Assembly (NCBI RefSeq): GCF_014805625.2
Contig: NW_023998426.1
Span: forward strand, 2,924,410-2,988,409
Direction of reading: 5' to 3'
Source of the DNA: Glossina fuscipes
Taxonomy: Eukaryota > Arthropoda > Insecta > Diptera > Glossinidae
DNA: 64,000 nt
How positions within the stretch are numbered: position 1 is the stretch's first letter; each line of letters opens with the position of its first letter. A program made the translations under genes and the position numbers. Positions 51,401-59,257 of this stretch are shown piece by piece. A model generated the notes under the pieces. It was not told the origin of the DNA, did no database searches, and saw nothing but the letters and a program-made list of their open reading frames with translations.

Positions 51401-51588
51401 TCAGCGATAGTCATTCCAGTGCTTCCACTTCCGAGGAATTTCAAAAGCCGGGCCGTCCAAATGATTTACAAAGTTTAAGTGATTTTGCTGCTGCTCGTCT
51501 ATGGCCCGTAACGTATTTGTATAGTGAAGGCCCGCCTAATTCGACCGAATTTAGTAATTTCGTAGATTGCAATAAAGAAACATGTTAA
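30173..51588 (+). CDS. secreted protein with five PAN/apple domains (11-exon model)
   Basis: Exons: 30173-30287, 34920-35055, 35118-36220, 36285-36344, 47837-49030, 49095-49442, 49508-49828, 49891-50041, 50109-50320, 51034-51217, 51273-51588. All introns are GT..AG, and the joined length is 4140 nt (1379 aa plus stop). The product starts with a signal peptide (hydrophobic stretch 'LWISLVWFNITSWTNALS'). PAN domains follow at about 40-132, 473-560, 871-960, 987-1080 and 1095-1190. Between PAN1 and PAN2 lies a Pro/Thr/Ser-rich linker, and between PAN2 and PAN3 a Ser/Tyr/Gly/Arg-rich linker. A cysteine-rich C-terminal module covers about 1214-1290. PAN domains bind proteins or carbohydrate, and in insects they occur in apical matrix proteins such as NompA, so an extracellular matrix or cuticle role is inferred. 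No ZP domain or transmembrane segment is visible. I do not recognise a gene symbol. The join of exon 4 to exon 5 across an 11.5-kb intron is the weakest link, because a start exon lies inside it (43731). The locus could be two adjacent genes. Confidence 0.75.
31300..32110 (+). repeat. composite dispersed repeat (blocks B and A), long copy
   Basis: The order is 'gtctgtccgtctgtgtaacg' (31340); 'ctctggtaaacattctccca' (31690); 'tttttcaaaggacacgccta' (31750); 'ggcgctctccttactacag' (31832); 'gggtataaaagattcggtcg' (31893); 'aatttttgacatgttctgat' (31960); 'accaaggacgaacgctttcg' (32010); and 'gcgtaaggtatttaatggtg' (32082). The copy at 45130-45640 has the same succession in the same orientation. This shows that blocks A (in reverse) and B belong to one element of several hundred bases. 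Confidence 0.7.
33690..33870 (+). repeat. possible diverged SINE copy
   Basis: 'ggccgcctatctaagcaagt', 'atcatgggttagtcaccgaa' and a pyrimidine-rich body 'catctctcttctcttttact' recall the SINE body of 16405-16640 and 40090-40330. The identity is weak. Confidence 0.3.
34920..36220 (+). CDS. PAN gene, exons 2-3: PAN1 and Pro/Thr-rich linker
   Basis: Exon 2 (34920-35055) and exon 3 (35118-36220) are split inside PAN1 by a 62-base intron in phase 2. The domain has the expected cysteines: C40, C67 and C71 ('VCKERC'), C78, C93 ('GTCQLSEE') and C132. 'FERVALEAMLPFEKAFRT' opens it and 'DPDFDLYARKTNCF' closes it. Residues from about 150 to 451 are low complexity with many Pro, Thr, Ser, Tyr and Asn, including an eight-proline run near 35944-35970. 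Exon 3 ends in phase 1 at 'A|gtaagttt'. Reading on through the donor gives a stop at 36262-36264. Confidence 0.85.
36285..36344 (+). CDS. PAN gene, exon 4 (20 residues)
   Basis: A 60-base exon between 'ttttcag' and 'gtaagaag', phase 1 at both ends, adding 'PTPFLHDNRYLDYNYSPLT' to the linker. If the donor is skipped, the frame closes after three more codons (GKK, then TAA at 36354-36356). A truncated PAN1-only protein is therefore conceivable, but the donor is good and I favour splicing. Confidence 0.65.
40090..40330 (+). repeat. tRNA-derived SINE, plus strand
   Basis: 'tatctagtcggtgtatccag' leads into 'gtgctcgtagctatagtgag', 'tatctttctctttcccaatt' and 'tctggccatcagaagtcgct', parallel to the body of 16405-16640. 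The 69-aa frame over it is not a gene. Confidence 0.55.
40530..40690. repeat. two repeat A ends head to head
   Basis: The left arm 'accgatcgattcacaatcat' and the reverse complement of the right arm 'gatcgattcaaaaaatgatt' match over about 30 bases at roughly 70 percent. They are separated by about 50 bases that include 'gatggacagacatacagacg'. It reads as two repeat A ends facing each other, or as the terminal inverted repeats of a very short derivative. Confidence 0.5.
42431..42456 (+). repeat. (CT)n microsatellite
   Basis: Thirteen CT units, followed by a further CT-rich stretch to about 42470. Confidence 0.95.
43731..43869 (+). CDS. PAN gene, alternative first exon (short form)
   Basis: The ATG at 43731 opens 46 codons plus one base, ending at 'G|gtaagag' in phase 1, exactly the phase needed by the exon at 47837. 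'MRLLSEQ' followed by 'FIIIFYWLHSL' looks like a second, independent signal peptide. Splicing to exon 5 and onward gives 2865 nt, a 954-aa secreted protein with four PAN domains and no PAN1. The same DNA also has 'gctttcag|AA' with the acceptor at 43745-43746. Used as an internal exon (43747-43869, 123 nt) it would also keep frame. The sequence cannot decide between an alternative promoter, a cassette exon and a separate downstream gene. The hydrophobic N-terminus favours a start exon. Confidence 0.6.
44190..44470. other. GC-richer segment of unknown origin
   Basis: This stretch ('gtgtaaggcccggccactgg', 'gggagagtactcgtggtgat', 'tacacgctgccgggtgctcg') is much richer in GC than the flanking intron. 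It has no long open frame and does not match the SINE or the A/B repeats of this window. It could be another short interspersed element or a structured RNA. I do not recognise it. Confidence 0.4.
44560..45640 (+). repeat. composite dispersed repeat (A reversed, then B), long copy
   Basis: It begins with the reverse complement of repeat A ('gttgtgtggatgcatataat', 'accgatcaattcacaatcat', 'gcacgtccttctgtccgtct'). It continues with the same block order as 31300-32110: 'tgtggtaaacatttccctat', 'acttttcaaagaacacacct', 'ctggcgcactccatattatt', 'gaacgaacagtattgaaaat'. Several short open frames over it (44657, 45135, 45489) are shadows of the repeat. Confidence 0.7.
46444..46560 (-). mobile_element. mariner transposase relic, C-terminal piece
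   Basis: On the minus strand 'VLYSPDMTPSGCFCLPRL' followed by 'RKPLYG' corresponds to the signature HPPYSPDLAPSDFFLFPKLKKPLRG of mariner transposases, in which the D after the YSPDLAPS stretch is the last catalytic aspartate. Here that position is no longer intact (SGCF). Upstream the frame runs into A-rich sequence, so only the C-terminal fragment survives. Confidence 0.75.
47400..47720 (-). repeat. dispersed repeat A, reverse copy
   Basis: The reverse complement carries 'atagcgttcgtgtttgggcc', 'ttcatcaaaatatttcaaca', 'cctgtaggctgaacacaaga' and 'gctgcacacatccgcacaag', the same order as the copies at 10660 and 13745. It ends about 110 bases before the PAN2 exon. Its inner part also has the 'aagtgtattaggc' word twice (47607-47619, 47641-47653). 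Confidence 0.7.
47837..49030 (+). CDS. PAN gene, exon 5: PAN2 and Ser/Tyr/Gly-rich linker
   Basis: After the acceptor 'ttgcag' the frame reads 'CFRRVLAGKRIAPHWVRRTI', 'CRNVEECMRECGR', 'FTCEGFNYR' and 'GDCELIEIPLSQIDL', a full PAN/apple cysteine pattern. The long remainder (about 300 residues) is low complexity with SSGPSSGSG, YDRYRPG and GSYGGSYGGS-type motifs, rich in Ser, Tyr, Gly and Arg. Such tracts are typical of extracellular or cuticular matrix proteins. The exon ends in phase 1 at 'gatG|gtaaag'. Without splicing the frame would continue to a stop at 49069-49071, so intron retention would cut the protein after this linker. Confidence 0.85.
49095..49442 (+). CDS. PAN gene, exon 6: PAN3
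   Basis: A single exon encoding one PAN domain. It reads 'CSAKTSEGFRLHKKVVK', 'TLTECERLCSGQDTFVC', 'HTYSYRYSPASRDNCLL', 'DYDIYSMADDVQVCRQL', then a Ser/Thr-rich tail. Phase 1 on both sides ('tttttag|AA' and 'C|gtaagttg'), as is usual for extracellular modules that spread by exon duplication. Confidence 0.85.
49508..49828 (+). CDS. PAN gene, exon 7: PAN4
   Basis: One PAN domain in one phase 1-1 exon, 64 bases after exon 6. 'CFFRAIDSTRFYKSIVR' opens it, then 'VGECEMECIKSIKFTCRAF', 'AYRYGHQ', 'DNCQLSDWPVRDMD' and 'DTAFDIFERASYGHGC'. The donor is 'T|gtgaga'. Confidence 0.85.
49891..50320 (+). CDS. PAN gene, exons 8-9: PAN5
   Basis: Exon 8 (49891-50041) and exon 9 (50109-50320) split PAN5 by a 67-base intron in phase 2. 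The intron falls at the same point of the fold as in PAN1, right after the conserved 'SF/IxFG/YG' strand ('CYSFSYG'). Cysteines are in 'VCYLGYG', 'ECKRECTRF', 'FKCYSF', 'LNCEMSDLDQ' and 'DYTCRDK'. The end of exon 9 at 'acgG|gtatgc' is inferred from the frame. The unspliced frame would stop at 50344-50346. Confidence 0.75.
50680..50930 (-). repeat. dispersed repeat A, reverse copy in intron 9
   Basis: The plus-strand words 'ttctgtgttcaacctacaga', 'ttgagatattttattaaaat', 'aatacaccgacatgttttgg' and 'gtgttgggtatttaatgctg' match the reverse copies at 31960, 45475 and 47500. It fills most of the intron between 50321 and 51033. Confidence 0.7.
51034..51588 (+). CDS. PAN gene, exons 10-11: C-terminal cysteine-rich module
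   Basis: Exon 10 (51034-51217) and exon 11 (51273-51588) meet in phase 2 inside a tryptophan codon. The module reads 'WRHYSVSGKACRRSSPCEKN', 'FYSCEIDGGEIGSWDYCC', 'HPCGYSQGFDYPWCFVG' and 'DQWRKCSDRYYP'. It has about nine cysteines and conserved-looking WDYCC and YPWC motifs, somewhat like kringle-like or fibronectin type II folds, but I cannot assign it. A Ser/Thr-rich tail ends 'NFVDCNKETC' and TAA. A candidate poly(A) signal AATAAA is at 52101-52106. Confidence 0.8.
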
Positions 51589-53075
51589 ACTTAATTTTTC
51601 TAGCACTATTTTTAGCTTTCAGTTTAAGGTTAGAGACAGTGTATTGTGATTCCAGTAAGTGAAGAGACAACAAATTGAAATTTTCGTAATTTAAGTATTA
51701 CTTGTAAGTTAGACTACTTAACATAAATTAAAAGTGAAATTGTAACCAAAAACGGAAAAAAGAAAGAGCAAAATTAATTACTTTGTATTTCTTAAGAAAG
51801 AACATCACTGCAGTTTCCGCAGCGAATTAAGTAAAAACGTTTCTATGTAAACTTTTCAGCAGCGATACGAAAGGTAACAAAAGCGCTCCATACAAATTCA
51901 AAAGTCGACACAAAAAGCAATAACAGCTATAACAAAAGGTATAAATTATCGTCAAGGGTAGACTAGACTGAGTCGTTTTATTATCTTAAAGTTATATTTA
52001 AAAAAATAATTATATAATACTCACAAAAAGCGCATGATACCCTCTTCTCGTTTACATAGGCAATGATATAACGTTAATGCATGTAAGTGCTTATACATAA
52101 AATAAAGCGATCAGAGTTGTATTTATCAAGAGCTGCCAAACATTTAATTTACAAAAATCACCGTAAATTGAAAACAAAGACAAAAAACTTCTTACATTCA
52201 CTTGAGAGGTCCTTTGATCATCTGAACTACTCCGAAAAGATTGACTGATTGTAAATTATAACCCAATATCCTTCCAGTTTACATCTAAGCTCCTTAATGC
52301 GCTAACACAGGCCTTTACAAAGTATTTATTTTCATTTCAAAGTATTTTAGCAAAATTTTACTGTGGCTTGGGTAAAATATAATATTAGTATTATTATTAC
52401 CACACGAATAGTTAATTGATTGTATAAATGATTCGTAGGATTTTTTAAAAGGCCACAGCTGCATATAATTTTTATGAGTTGGTTAATCTTAAATTCTTTC
52501 GCCGATGTTGAAAATTTTGACAAATATTTGATATATGGTTTTAAACTATAAGCTTCGCCGTTTAACGATCACTGCATTCATTACTACTCACATCTTATTG
52601 CATTTGTTATGAATACACATGGATCGCCGCCTGGACAGCCGCGGCTATAAAGAGTTTATGTGAAGGTACCTTCTCAACCTGATGCTAATGTTTATTATAA
52701 TTTATTTCATCACAACAACCAAGAAAAATAATATAACGCATGTAGTAAGGGTATAAAAAAATACATCGAGTTTCTACGATCGTATCCAATACCTACTCAC
52801 TGCCGAATTTTACTTAGCAGATCACTTCGCACCAATGCTACAATTACTTAACTCTAGCTTATATTAAGTATTCAAATTTTCGTGTACTTATAGTGTTGAC
52901 CTGTACGATCTTTAAATATACTTTTACTTAGTTTGGATCCGGCTTCTTTAATTGTCTCTTTATTTCACCGCTTACTTTCCCTCGACAGACAATACTTCAA
53001 CTCGATCTATCAGTAACTTTCTTTTTTTTTAAATCGATGGCTTTCCTTAATTTTTTCAGCAGTTGATTCTGATGT
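51589..53075. other. 3' flank of the PAN gene
   Basis: Likely 3' UTR up to the AATAAA at 52101-52106. Beyond it I see AT-rich DNA with no exon or recognisable repeat until the piggyBac relic. Confidence 0.5.
52101..52106 (+). terminator. candidate poly(A) signal of the PAN gene
   Basis: First canonical AATAAA that I see downstream of the stop codon at 51588, giving a 3' UTR of about 0.5 kb. Confidence 0.45.
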
Positions 53076-53079
53076 ATTC

Positions 53080-53835
53080 AACGTTCCTACTACCTCTCGT
53101 ATTTGCTCCGTTCCAATATTGCTTTGAAGAGGTTGTCACCAAGGATGGAAAGATTTTAAAAACAAATCGTCCTTTGCAACGTGGAAGTTTTCATATGGCT
53201 TCTAACATCAGTTCATGTATCTTTTAGGGAGACAAGCTTCGTGGGACCTCGGCTGTTTTTAGGTACTATCTCCCCTTTTAGATTACTGGGTCTTGCTCTT
53301 TTATTCCCATCATACTTTTTATGAGATCAAATTCTGATCTATAGTCATCTAATGTAAGCTTTAGGTTGTTTTTTATACAGTGTACCCTTGAATTGATCAA
53401 GGCCATATCAAACATGTAATAAAACCATCTAATCTACCACTTGCGAGTTTTGCTTCTGATCCTATACCCAAAACGACTGTTATAACCACGTCCAGAGAGT
53501 GAACACAAAATAAACAACTTCAAATTCCACCTATGCCATTTGCTGGCTAAGTATTACTCCCTAATATGTGTCATGACATGGGCCACATTAGTGGAATACA
53601 TTTGCCCATTTAGAAAGACCCTTTGATTGAATGGTGCCACATTTACAAACAATTAATTTAAGTGTGCATTAACAGGCCTTACTTTATGAAGACGATCACG
53701 GTTTGGTTGCCCAACAGACTTGTGCTGTGCAATATCATTAAAATGAATTATAGATCTGATTTTCTCGCATCTATTAACTGTCATCATCTCTTTTATATGA
53801 TCGAAACCATATTTACGCCGCAAGATCTAACATTT
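53080..53835 (-). mobile_element. decayed piggyBac-family transposase
   Basis: The minus strand spells, in one frame with several stops, 'EKIRSIIHFNDIAQHKS', 'NRDRLHKVRPVNAHLN', stop, 'FNQRVFLNGQMYSTNVAH', 'ASKWHRWNLKLFILCSLSG', stop, 'FYYMFDMALINSRVHC' and 'LDDYRSEFDLIKSMMG'. This is the order of the DDD/DDE transposase core of piggyBac-type (PGBD) elements (EKIR..HFND; DR..KVRP; L.DEQM; KPHKWG.KLF.LC; and the late helical region). The middle aspartate of the usual DEQM motif is replaced (NGQM). At least three in-frame stops make it inactive. Terminal repeats and TTAA sites were not found by eye. Confidence 0.85.
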
Positions 53836-53839
53836 GAGT

Positions 53840-56060
53840 AATGGTACACGGACATAAATATAATCGTTCGTAGAAATTAACGGATTTCAGGAGTATTTAC
53901 TGCTGGACAGTTTGACACATTTTTTTGCGTGATGCAAAAATTTGTTTGTTCGACAATGTCAGTGAGTGTATCCTCATTTATAAATTCGAAAAAAATTAAA
54001 ATGGGTTTTCAAGTGCGGCTAATGGGGGAAAAGATCTGTATTTCTTGCATAAGGCAGATAGATCGTTACCAATATGTATATAACTTTTTCTTTCTTTGGA
54101 AATCAACCAGTTTTCATGAAAACTCAAGTTATCAAACACGGGATTTTCGTAACATTATGTATGTGACAAACGTATAACACCATACAGTATTTTCCAAAAA
54201 TTTGACATATCCGAAGACAGAAATATATTTCCAAGTAACACGCTGAACTCAACCACCACATTCAAATGTCAAAAAAAAAGCAACTTACCCGCCAAAAGTA
54301 ATGTCAAGTTTTGTGTTTCACGTATCATTTATTGTTTATGATTATCTTGGATTTTGAATAAAATTAAGTGAAACTAGAATGTAGACAATTGGCATCAATA
54401 TGCATTTAAGGATTTAACACAAAAATTTTGATTTAAAAGAATGAATAATATATGTTTAGGCAAAAGGAACGAACTAATGAATACAACTCACTTTGTCTAA
54501 TACAATTTATTGGCTATCTTTGTGATAGAATATTAAAAGGTTTACGTTCATTGCAACGCTTTAATGGAGACAGTCAATTCAAATGCCACATCACTAGTAT
54601 AGACTAATTGTCATCATCATTTGGTGAGATATTCCTCAAGATGTTGGTTATCAACAAGAGCAGACTTACGGACGTATGGACGCACAAATATCCTATAATA
54701 TTAAACATGGAATTTTCTTAAAATTAAATAGCGTTTTGCTTATGATTAGATGGAATTTTTTTATGATTAAATCGAATTATGTCTTAAATCCACAGCATAT
54801 ATTTACTAAATTCGAATGAGCATAAGGATCGTCAATGACAACGAGCATAAGAGCGAAACAACCAGTAAACGAATACTGTTGCTTAACAATTCAGTTGAGC
54901 GTGTTGATTTTTGAAGATAATCGCAGCGGTGATACAATTGAGTTAAGGACTTGATAAAATTTCGCAAACTTTCCATAATCGTTTTCTATGCTAAATTAGT
55001 CTCCCCTTTAACAACATATCCTTCGAACTGATCCGTTTTTAGGGAGGCGACAAAGTTTGTAAAGATATCTATATTTCTTAACTACTATCGCAATTTAAGT
55101 CTTTGATAATTTCATTATACAATAATAATCATTACTACAATTAATAATTAATATGCCAGTAAGACTATAAAGTCTCTTCTAGCACAATCATCAACAACAG
55201 CGACGTAAATACTATAAAATAACAGTATTACACAATGTATGGCATAAAGCCAAGGTTAAGACGTGATCATAAGTTATAAACTACAAAACGCCTTTATAGC
55301 TACTTTAAATCTGTTAGGGTTAACAATCATTTTGATATGGAGCCAGAGCGAATTCCATAACTTTACAGCCTTAACAAAGAATAATCTTGACGATGTCAAG
55401 ATAGGATTAGATTCATTGTTCGTTCAGATTTCGCGAAATGAATTTTCTTATGTAAATATCTTGATCTTCGGATCCGTTTAACTTGTGGGGAAAAAACAGA
55501 TTTCTAACGTGAAGCTATGTTCGAAAAGCTGTATCCAATTTCTGCAGCGAAAACTGCGATTTCCTATCATATCTCTGCTTATTTAAGACTTACCTCGCAA
55601 AAACAACAAATATTGCATTGCGTTTCCAACATATGTGTATAAAGTAATAGGAATCAAAACCACTAGTTAGCGATAAAAGAATAGGGATAGACACGCATTT
55701 TACTCGATCAAACGGTGAGATAATATGGAGTCCGTATCCCCAGAGACGATACAACCGGTGACCTTCGCTAAAAAGTGACAAAGAAGATTTATTGTAAATA
55801 AATGTCCAAGTGACAAGACTCCTTAGTTGTGATTTCATAGACTAAACTTGTAGTTGCAGTGTAAACATTATTTTTATTGGCGTATGTTTATTCGTTTTTA
55901 TTATGCGTGTAGTTGCGTTTTGATATTTGAATGGAGTTCAAAAAAAAAAAAAAAAAAAAAAAAAACAAACTAGATTAATGAAACATTAATGATGTCGACT
56001 TTAACAAAGTACATAAATGAGGGGAAAATGTTACACAATAGAATTGATATTTCGCAACTG
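53840..56060. other. intergenic between piggyBac relic and Cct5
   Basis: No supported gene. A 26-base poly-A lies at 55940-55965. 'tttatt' at about 55870-55875 and again near 55886 could serve as poly(A) signals for Cct5 on the minus strand. Confidence 0.5.
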
Positions 56061-56064
56061 AAAT

Positions 56065-58229
56065 TTAATCGCTCCGATTCTTGGATCGCACATCATCAAT
56101 TTTGAGTATCATTTTCACTAGCTGAGTTGCCAATAAAATTTGCTGCTTTTTGGAATGCAATGATTCCACAACATTATGTTTCTTCATGTCCGAATCGCCA
56201 GTTAACATACAATCCACACCTAAATTGGGGCAATTCTCAGCTACCTGGCGAGACTTCAATTCCGATAGAGTTTCAATAGGATGCAAACCGCTATTCTCAG
56301 CCAAAGCTAAAGGTATACTTTCTAAAGCAACAGCGAAAGAGCGGAAAGCATACTGTTCTAAGGTAGACAGTTGGTCAGCTTCCTTAGCTACTGCTAAAGA
56401 GCAACTAATTTCGGAAGCACCACCACCATAAACAATCCGTGAATCCTAAAACGGCAAACATTTTAAGATATAATAGCAAAATTAGAGCTTCAGGTACTTA
56501 CTTTAACCAAAGAGCGGACGACGCAGAGAGCATCATGAATGGAACGTTTGGCTTCAGCTGTTATCATGGCATTTCCTCCTCGTAATAATATAGTAACAGC
56601 TTTCGAGTTGAGACATTCTTCAATTATCAACATTTTGTCTTTTGAAGTGCCAAAAGCTATGCAAACCGATGATATAATTAGCAATATGCCAACTTAAATA
56701 TAACTCATCAACAATACTTACAAATTTCTCTAACCAAGCCGGCCGACCCCAATTTATCTGCTGTCAATTCCTCAAACCGTGGCACAATTCGACCTCCCGT
56801 GGCAATAGCAATCAATTCAATTTCCGGTCCACCCACCCAGCGCACAGCCGGTAGTTCATGTTGCAATAATAAATGATTGGCTTCATCATCAAAGCCCCAC
56901 TGGCAAATGGCCAAAGTAGCTCCAGCATCTTTAACCATTTTAACCATTTCCACAAATTTCTCTTGCTCATATTCGCGCAAAGCGCGATAATCCTCAGCAG
57001 ATGTTACATCCAACTTATGTTTAGTCTTCGGTTTGGGTGGTTCGAATGGGCAAGTTAATATAGCTAACTTAACGTCACGTAATGTCTTCGGCATCTGAGC
57101 ATGACTCATAGTTTTATCGACGACAACGCCCTTCACCAAGACGCTATCTTCCATGCGGCCACCAACTTTAGTCTCGATCTTAATCAATTCAAAGTTGACA
57201 TCTTTCTTCTCAATATCCGCCACATTAAGAACAGCATCCACAGCCATCTCCGCCATTTGGCGATGACATTTATTGACAATCTTACTACCCAATGTAGTCA
57301 TGGCTATCTGTATCAAAGGCTCTTTGTTTTGTGGATCAATTGGGAAGGGCACAGCAATAGCTTCCAACTGCTTGACAGCGCACTGAGCAGCTAACTCGAA
57401 ACCATCTGCAATACGTATGGGATGAATGCCTCGATCAATTAGACCCTCAGCTTGTTCCAATAAAGCACCGGCTAACACCACCACGCCCGTAGTTCCATCT
57501 CCGATCTCATCATCTTGTGATTGTGATAGTTGTACCATTAATTTACCAATTTCGTGATCTACTTCCATCATTTTCATAATGGTGGCACCGTCATTAGTAA
57601 CTGTAACATCGCCATCACCACTGACCATAATTTTATCTAAGCCTTTGGGGCCCAGAGATGTTTTCAAAGTAGAGGCAATTTGACGGGCAGCGAGAATATG
57701 GCTCTATGAGAGATAAAGATATAAAAACTGTTTAGGAACTCTTTTGCTTCTTTTTGTAAACAGATGTTGGCTAAAAATCTTCACCTAACCTCAAATTATA
57801 AACACCGCATATATTCAAACATATATACACAAATCAATGACGTCATTTGTATAATTTTCGCATAAAAATGTTAAAGAAAAAGCTCATAGAAACTCATTAA
57901 AATCAATCCTTTAAAAACATATCCAAAGGAAAAGAAAGATATTATATATTCACTTCTGGAAAATTTTCCAAACTAAACGTCTAGAATCTTTCAAACTTAT
58001 ACGATTGTCGGCAAATGTATTCTTAACTAATAACACTGTCATTTTCATTCGTCACTTCGGAGAGATTTAAATTAATCCTGCAGAAAAACAAGATATAATG
58101 AAATCTAGAAATTCTTTGTACCTTAATTGCATCGGTGCCGGTTATGCGCTTTTGTTTTTCTTGCTCCCGTAAAATAATAAAAGGACGACCATATTCATCA
58201 AAAGCAAAGGTACCCGGAAAAGCACTCAT
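56065..58229 (-). CDS. Cct5: T-complex protein 1 subunit epsilon (CCT5)
   Basis: Four exons, in transcript order 58229-58122, 57703-56722, 56656-56502 and 56445-56065, totalling 1626 nt (541 aa), the same length as I recall for human CCT5. It is one of eight paralogous subunits of the cytosolic TRiC/CCT chaperonin, which folds actin, tubulin and other proteins with ATP. Epsilon-type N-terminus '[20 protein letters not shown]'. The ATP-site motifs '[14 protein letters not shown]', '[14 protein letters not shown]' and '[19 protein letters not shown]' follow, and the apical-domain stretch contains '[19 protein letters not shown]'. The late ATP-site motif '[12 protein letters not shown]' is in exon 4, and the end is '[15 protein letters not shown]'. 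All introns have GT..AG ends and keep frame (phases 0, 1, 0). No damage is seen, so it should be functional. It lies head to head with the 59258 gene. Confidence 0.97.
56722..57703 (-). CDS. Cct5: Cct5 exon 2 (ATP site and apical domain)
   Basis: 982 nt. It begins '[20 protein letters not shown]' after the acceptor 'ctctcatag' and ends in phase 1 at 'T|gtaagtat' within 'GLVREI'. It holds most of the equatorial N-terminal half and the whole apical domain. Intron 1 (57704-58121, 418 bases) is the only intron longer than 70 bases; introns 2 and 3 are 65 and 56 bases. Confidence 0.95.
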
Positions 58230-59257
58230 TTTTACTTTTGTTAATTATTAAAAGATTCTTAAGATTTTTCCAGATTATTCTTCAATAAATATTCTTCCGC
58301 GAATGTCTATTGAAAACAGTGTGGCCAACTTCTACGACACAAACGTATAAACTGGATGAATTCGCAAGACGTGAATCACACTATTTGGTTACTCTTGAAA
58401 ACCCGCGTTGACAATCAGCAACTCGTTGCCCTTATTTTAAATACAAAGATATCCGTCTAAGTAGTCGAATAGGCAAAGACTCTTGACCAACAAATCTGTT
58501 AGTCTAACTAGTGCTTTAAGAATTTAGTCTGGCTAATAACTATAACATATTCAAAAATCCAATTTTTTCTTAGAATCGAGCATAACTATCTTGTATGTTT
58601 AATAGATGCGTAGGAAGGAAGTTGGCAAGAGCACAAAAATACGTTTTTCGCTCAAAAAAATTTTCTGAAAAAAGTTTAACAAAGAAGTGAAACTTGTATT
58701 TTTTTTTAATGCTGGCAATGCCAAATTCTTATAAATATGACGGAGTAGAAAAGATATGAAAACAAAATAAAAGAGAAGAAAGCAAGGAAAAAAGTATTTG
58801 TGGCAAAAACAAAAACAGCGAAAACGTTTCAAAACAAAAAGGAAATTGTGAAAATTTTTTACTCGTTCTTTTTGTCCCCCTACGAATTTGTGAACATATA
58901 CAGTTTTCTTGTTTTTTTCCTTTACTATTCATTTTTACGGCAAGCACATAAACACACACATATATATTGTTTATTTTCTCGAATACAAATACAGGCATGT
59001 CTGAGTACCGATTGAGGGATCAGAAATATTCAGAAGCCGAGTACTACTTCTTCCAGGTTAGTTTCAAAAGCTTTATGAAAATAAAAAGTGTAACAACATC
59101 AATATTACTACGTTGTTAAACAAATATTGCATAAATTATAACGAAGAAAAAATTTTTTAAAGTGTATGTGTGTGTGTGTTTTTTTTTATTATCTTTTCTA
59201 TTTTGTTTTGTGCTGTCTTGGCCTGGACAATATCGCCGCGGTGAGTAGACAATCGAA
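58230..59257. promoter_or_regulatory. divergent promoter interval between Cct5 and the 252-aa gene
   Basis: The two start codons (58229 on the minus strand and 59258 on the plus strand) are about 1 kb apart, or about 0.77 kb if the upstream exon at 58997 is used. The interval must hold both transcription starts and the 5' UTRs. I see no clear TATA box or named motif. Short pyrimidine tracts and 'tacaaatacag' at about 58985-58995 suggest a 5' UTR splice acceptor for the plus-strand gene. Confidence 0.5.
58997..59056 (+). CDS. possible N-terminal coding exon of the 252-aa gene
   Basis: ATG at 58997 opens 20 codons, 'MSEYRLRDQKYSEAEYYFFQ', ending exactly at a donor 'cag|gttagt' in phase 0. An acceptor AG at 59247-59248 would join it in frame through TIE to the methionine at 59258, giving a 275-aa protein. 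The acceptor's pyrimidine tract lies 35 bases or more upstream, which is poor, so the exon may not be used this way. Confidence 0.4.

Noticed and set aside
53080..53835. Domesticated piggyBac gene
   Set aside because: At least three in-frame stops with no plausible splicing around them, and loss of the central catalytic residue.
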